From Candidatus Limosilactobacillus merdigallinarum (GTDB lineage Bacteria; Bacillota; Bacilli; Lactobacillales; Lactobacillaceae), in contig DXFH01000030.1 in the NCBI GenBank assembly GCA_019114515.1, forward strand, positions 1-45,533: 45,533 bases of DNA, written 5' to 3'. Made by a program: the position numbers and the translations under genes. This document shows positions 43,351-45,533 of the stretch, piece after piece. Numbering within the stretch: position 1 is the stretch's first letter; each line of letters begins with the position of its first letter. The notes below the pieces were generated by a model. It did not search any database. It was not told where the DNA came from and saw only the letters and a list, made by a program, of their open reading frames with translations.

Positions 43351-43378
43351 TGTGGGTTCGACTCCCACCGGAGGTATA
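43351..43378 (+). other. Remnant of a tRNA-Leu 3' end (T-arm and acceptor strand)
   Basis: 28 bases beginning TGTGGGTTCGACTCCCACC and ending in GGAGGTATA match the 3' end of tRNA-Leu(CAA) at 44055-44139 with two C-to-T differences. The T-arm is intact; the D-arm and anticodon arm are absent. It is on the plus strand, opposite to the tRNA. The rest of 43210-43497 shows no gene. Confidence 0.75.
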
Positions 43379-43456
43379 AAACTCTGATGACGTAAATCTC
43401 CGACAGACTTCAATGGTTATACATTTTCAGAATAAAAAAATGTAAACCTTTATTTG

Positions 43457-43489
43457 GACGTTTTTAGTCACCATCAAAATTCTTCCAGA
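43457..43489. repeat. Imperfect direct repeat, left copy
   Basis: 33 bases containing TTTAGTCACC and AAATTCTTC, matching 44010-44042 at 27 of 33 positions in the same orientation. The pair brackets the GNAT gene. Confidence 0.6.
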
Positions 43490-43497
43490 TATCCTGT

Positions 43498-43917
43498 CTA
43501 TTTCCATTGCATCCGGTATTCTGTTTTGCCAGTCTCACTGTCAACTCCGGACTTTATAATCTGCAACCCTTCTCTTAGATAAAAACGGATAGCTGGTTTG
43601 TTTAGCACATATACATCCAGTTGAAATGCGGAAAACTGCTGTTTGATATGTTTCATTAGTGCATGACCAACTCCCTGTCCTTGAAATTCCTTAACTACAA
43701 AAATGCCTGCTAAATAATCGTCTTGTATCTCAGCAAAACCCTTAATAATATTTTGTTCTTGATATATATAAACATTAGCAACTAACATTGCTTTTTTGAC
43801 ATCTGCATAATGCGCTTTCCAGTATGTATCATCGACAAACGAATGAGCTCTGATATTCTCCTGCAACCATATCGACATTACCCGGTTAATGTCTGATGCA
43901 CGTAATTTACGAATCAT
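43498..43917 (-). CDS. GNAT-family N-acetyltransferase
   Basis: A 139-residue acetyltransferase with the acetyl-CoA loop in VKEFQGQGVGHALMKHI and a following LDVYVLNKPAIRFYLREGLQ, as in YjaB- and RimI-like GNAT proteins. Substrate unknown. GAGGAA precedes the ATG. It is inserted between the tRNA operon terminator and the broken membrane-protein gene and is bracketed by 33-bp imperfect direct repeats, which suggests a local duplication or insertion. Confidence 0.9.
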   Translation of the reverse strand: MIRKLRASDINRVMSIWLQENIRAHSFVDDTYWKAHYADVKKAMLVANVYIYQEQNIIKGFAEIQDDYLAGIFVVKEFQGQGVGHALMKHIKQQFSAFQLDVYVLNKPAIRFYLREGLQIIKSGVDSETGKTEYRMQWK

Positions 43918-43970
43918 GTTATTCCTCTAGTAGGATATAATCTGTATAATTTCCTAAAATCTTTACAAAA

Positions 43971-44011
43971 CAGAAAAACACCCGCAACCCTTGATTTCAA
44001 AGAGTTACGGG
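43971..44011 (-). terminator. Terminator of the rRNA-tRNA operon
   Basis: On the minus strand CCCGTAAC-TCTTTG pairs with CAAGG-GTTGCGGG around ATTT-type loop bases, followed by TGTTTTTC. It lies 45 bases past the last tRNA. Confidence 0.8.
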
Positions 44012-44042
44012 CGTCTTTAGTCACCGTAGAAATTCTTCAAGA
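44010..44042. repeat. Imperfect direct repeat, right copy
   Basis: Partner of 43457-43489 (27 of 33 bases). It overlaps the edge of the tRNA operon terminator and ends 13 bases from tRNA-Leu(CAA). Confidence 0.6.
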
Positions 44043-44054
44043 AGCTCTATACTA

Positions 44055-44139
44055 TGCCTCCGGTGGGGGTCGAACCCACACTCCCTCAACGGGAACTGGA
44101 TTTTGAGTCCAGCGCGTCTGCCAATTCCGCCACAGAGGC
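44055..44139 (-). tRNA. tRNA-Leu(CAA)
   Basis: 85-nt class II tRNA: acceptor GCCTCTG/CGGAGGC, anticodon stem CTGGA/TCCAG with loop CTCAAAA (anticodon CAA), long variable arm. Last tRNA of the operon; a copy of its 3' end lies at 43351-43378. Confidence 0.95.
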
Positions 44140-44154
44140 ATTATTTTGACTAAA

Positions 44155-44225
<71 letters not shown>

Positions 44226-44289
44226 AAATAGTGTTTGAACATAACCGTTCAAACAATTAGACGGAGTTTCGTCCCCGTCCAATCAAAAG

Positions 44290-44365
44290 GGCGGTATGTG
44301 GGATTCGAACCCACGCGTGTCGGACCCACAAACCGATGTGTTAACCAAGCTTCACCAATACCGCC
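44290..44365 (-). tRNA. tRNA-His(GTG)
   Basis: 76 nt with the extra 5' G (G-1) opposite C73, as all tRNA-His need. Anticodon GTG in loop TTGTGGG; pair 31-39 is T-T, a mismatch. Confidence 0.93.
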
Positions 44366-44381
44366 ATAATATTCAGTTAAG

Positions 44382-44452
44382 CAGGGATAGTAGGAATCGA
44401 ACCCACAACGACGGTTTTGGAGACCGTAGTTATACCGTTTAACTATATCCCT
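44382..44452 (-). tRNA. tRNA-Trp(CCA)
   Basis: 71 nt: acceptor AGGGATA/TATCCCT, anticodon stem ACGGT/ACCGT with loop CTCCAAA (CCA). Confidence 0.95.
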
Positions 44453-44460
44453 ATAAAAAG

Positions 44461-44543
44461 TGGAGGAGGACGGATTCGAACCGCCGAACCCGAAGGAATG
44501 GATTTACGGTCCATCGCGTTTAGCCAGACTTCGCTACTCCTCC
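44461..44543 (-). tRNA. tRNA-Tyr(GTA) with C33
   Basis: 83-nt class II tRNA: acceptor GGAGGAG/CTCCTCC, anticodon stem ATGGA/TCCAT with loop CCGTAAA (GTA), long variable arm. Position 33, nearly always U, reads C. Confidence 0.93.
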
Positions 44544-44548
44544 ATAAG

Positions 44549-44621
44549 TGGCGCGGGACGGAATCGAACCGCCGACACACGGAGCTTCAATCCGTTGCTC
44601 TACCAACTGAGCTACCGAGCC
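44549..44621 (-). tRNA. tRNA-Phe(GAA)
   Basis: 73 nt: anticodon stem ACGGA/TCCGT with loop TTGAAGC (GAA). The acceptor GGCTCGG/CCGCGCC has a T4-C69 mismatch. Confidence 0.94.
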
Positions 44622-44656
44622 ATATGGGTGTCTGGTTTTAACAGCAAACGCTGTAA

Positions 44657-44729
44657 TGGAGGATACAGGGCTCGAACCTGTGACCCTCTGCTTGTAAGGC
44701 AGACGCTCTCCCAACTGAGCTAATCCTCC
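44657..44729 (-). tRNA. tRNA-Val(TAC)
   Basis: 73 nt: acceptor GGAGGAT/ATCCTCC, anticodon stem TCTGC/GCAGA with loop CTTACAA (TAC). Confidence 0.95.
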
Positions 44730-44734
44730 AAAAG

Positions 44735-44807
44735 TGACCCGTGCGGGATTCGGACCCACGTTACCAGCGTGAAAGGCTGGTGTCTTAACCAACTTGACCA
44801 ACGGGTC
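44735..44807 (-). tRNA. tRNA-Glu(TTC) with C55
   Basis: 73 nt: acceptor GACCCGT/ACGGGTC, anticodon stem CCAGC/GCTGG with loop CTTTCAC (TTC). The T-loop reads TCCGAAT in place of TTCGAAT, so position 55 is C, not U. Confidence 0.92.
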
Positions 44808-44814
44808 ATAACTA

Positions 44815-44905
44815 CGGAGAGTAAGGGATTCGAACCCTTGATACAGGCTTGAACCCGTATACAGCATTTCCAATGCTGCTCCTTCAGCCACTCGGACAAC
44901 TCTCC
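44815..44905 (-). tRNA. tRNA-Ser(GGA)
   Basis: 91-nt class II tRNA: acceptor GGAGAGT/ACTCTCC, anticodon stem CAGCA/TGCTG with loop TTGGAAA (GGA), long variable arm TACGGGTTCAAGCCTGTATC. First tRNA after 5S rRNA. Confidence 0.95.
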
Positions 44906-44950
44906 ATAATCCAAGCCCCAGCACAAAGCCAGGTGCTAAAGCTTGTTCTC

Positions 44951-45067
44951 GCGCGGCAACGTCCTATCCTCGCAGGGAGCGATCCCCCAACTACTTTCGA
45001 CGCGTTGAAGCTTAACTTCTGTGTTCGGCATGGGAACAGGTGTATCCTTCAAGCCATCATCACCGCA
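44951..45067 (-). rRNA. 5S ribosomal RNA
   Basis: About 117 nt on the minus strand with conserved 5S elements: GGTGATGATGGCTTGAAGG near the 5' end, CACCTGTTCCCATGCCGAAC, and GAAGTTAAGC. Ends are set by 5'/3' complementarity (TGCGG... with ...CCGCG) and may be off by a few bases. It follows 23S by about 70 bases. Confidence 0.93.
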
Positions 45068-45137
45068 CTATTGAAAGCTTGTGCTTTCAAAACTAAACAA
45101 TATCTTTCCCTAACTCGTGAATCCCTTCAACACCTTT

Positions 45138-45388
45138 TTGGTTAAGTCCTCGACCGATTAGTAATGGTCCGCTCCACGCCTCGCGGCGCTTCCACTTCCA
45201 TCCTATCTACCTCATCATCTCTGAGGGGTCTTACTTCCTTAACGGAATGGGAAATCTCATCTTGAGGCGAGTTTCACACTTAGATGCTTTCAGCGTTTAT
45301 CTCATCCATACATAGCTACCCAGCGGTGCTCCTGGCGGAACAACTGGTACACCAGCGGTATGTCCATCCCGGTCCTCTCGTACTAAGG
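45138..45388 (-). rRNA. 3' end of 23S ribosomal RNA (truncated by a junction)
   Basis: The last roughly 250 nt of 23S are clear on the minus strand: TTAGTACGAGAGGACCGGG (sarcin-ricin region follow-on), GGTACACCAGTTG-type helices and the 3' end ATCGGTCGAGGACTTAACC. Upstream of TTAGTACGAG the normal GAGGAGCTGTCC is missing; at 45388/45389 unrelated sequence begins. The gene is therefore broken here or the assembly is. Confidence 0.9.
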
Positions 45389-45533
45389 CTGGATCATCAA
45401 CATTTAATTGTTTGTAATTAACCATTCCAGTTAAAACTAAAATTCCAGTTCCGATGATTGCGCCAATACCTAGAATAGAAAGGTCGAAGAGGCCGAGAGT
45501 TTTCTCATGCTCTTTTCCCTTGGGTAACTGATT
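45389..45533 (-). CDS. Fragment of an amino acid permease (APC family), N-terminal part
   Basis: On the minus strand the frame from the window edge reads HEKTLGLFDLSILGIGAIIG, then TGILVLTGMV, the first-helix signature of YfnA/CAT-type amino acid permeases (usually KTLGxFDLxxLGIGAIIGTGIFVLTG). After TGMV the sequence (NYKQLNVDDP) no longer fits the family and 12 residues later runs into 23S rRNA. Its start codon lies outside the window. Either a chimeric contig end or a real rearrangement. Confidence 0.65.

Noticed and set aside
44417-44924. Open frames across the tRNA cluster, such as those reading ESNRRHTELQSVALPTELP or GSVAQLVEQRIEAPCVGGSI
   Set aside because: These are well-known false translations of tRNA genes.
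44849-45145. 98-codon open frame across tRNA-Ser and 5S rRNA
   Set aside because: It crosses two RNA genes and has no ribosome site.

Overview
The window is chromosomal DNA of a low-GC Gram-positive bacterium of the family Lactobacillaceae, probably a heterofermentative Limosilactobacillus-like species. The genus is inferred from gene content and order (prsA-yhaM-yheA-type-pbp2A block, PepV, aggregation-promoting-factor protein, SMK-box metK, T-box argS and leuS, nrdD-nrdG, suf genes) and was not checked by any search. Most genes lie on the minus strand. No CRISPR array, intact insertion sequence or prophage is visible.

Layout. 1-5030: tail of an unidentified plus-strand gene, then minus-strand envelope and RNA genes: lipoprotein foldase PrsA, 3'-5' exoribonuclease YhaM, a UPF0342 protein and a class A penicillin-binding protein. 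5031-9204: argS behind a T-box leader, tRNA-Gly(CCC), a DUF2187-like protein, a small membrane protein, a degenerate FolC-like protein, tRNA-Leu(CAG) and tRNA-Arg. 9369-11988: a cre-overlapped promoter driving a short transcript with a 23-codon ORF, then a minus operon of a possible Sm-like protein, a LacI-type regulator and a CAAX-type membrane protease. 12134-19316: deoxynucleoside kinase, a muramidase-like enzyme, an L,D-transpeptidase, a UspA protein, PepV, NAD(P)HX dehydratase and a HAD phosphatase. 19389-26235: a YtgP/MurJ-type flippase, an orphan HicB-like protein, leuS with T-box, a PAP2 phosphatase and metK with an SMK box. 26236-33852: a membrane protein, a Tag-like glycosylase, an MFS exporter divergent from a PerR-type regulator, Hsp20 with a CIRCE-like operator, an Apf-like LysM protein and an NCS2 permease. 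34001-40253: sufC-sufD-sufB and nrdD-nrdG. 40642-43917: a polar amino acid ABC permease and binding protein, a frameshifted membrane-protein gene, a tRNA remnant and a GNAT acetyltransferase. 44055-45388: nine tRNAs, 5S rRNA and the 3' end of 23S rRNA, which breaks off abruptly into an amino acid permease fragment.

How the genes work together. Several genes serve the cell wall (PBP, L,D-transpeptidase, GH73-like enzyme, flippase, Apf, PrsA). SufBCD-made Fe-S clusters would supply the radical-SAM activase NrdG that activates NrdD for anaerobic dNTP synthesis; nrdD has two NrdR-type boxes one start-to-start interval of 33 bp apart. Translation is controlled by three RNA sensors: T-boxes with readable specifiers CGU (argS) and CUG (leuS), and an SMK SAM riboswitch (metK).

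The most notable unexplained items are a roughly 160-bp, nearly fully self-complementary repeat present twice, each time between convergent genes; the CcpA-type controlled small transcript at 9369-9640; a FolC paralogue that has lost its P-loop and C-terminal domain; a suf operon with no cysteine desulfurase or SufU; and a run of odd tRNA details (C33 in tRNA-Tyr, C55 in tRNA-Glu, an inverted tRNA-Leu 3' fragment).
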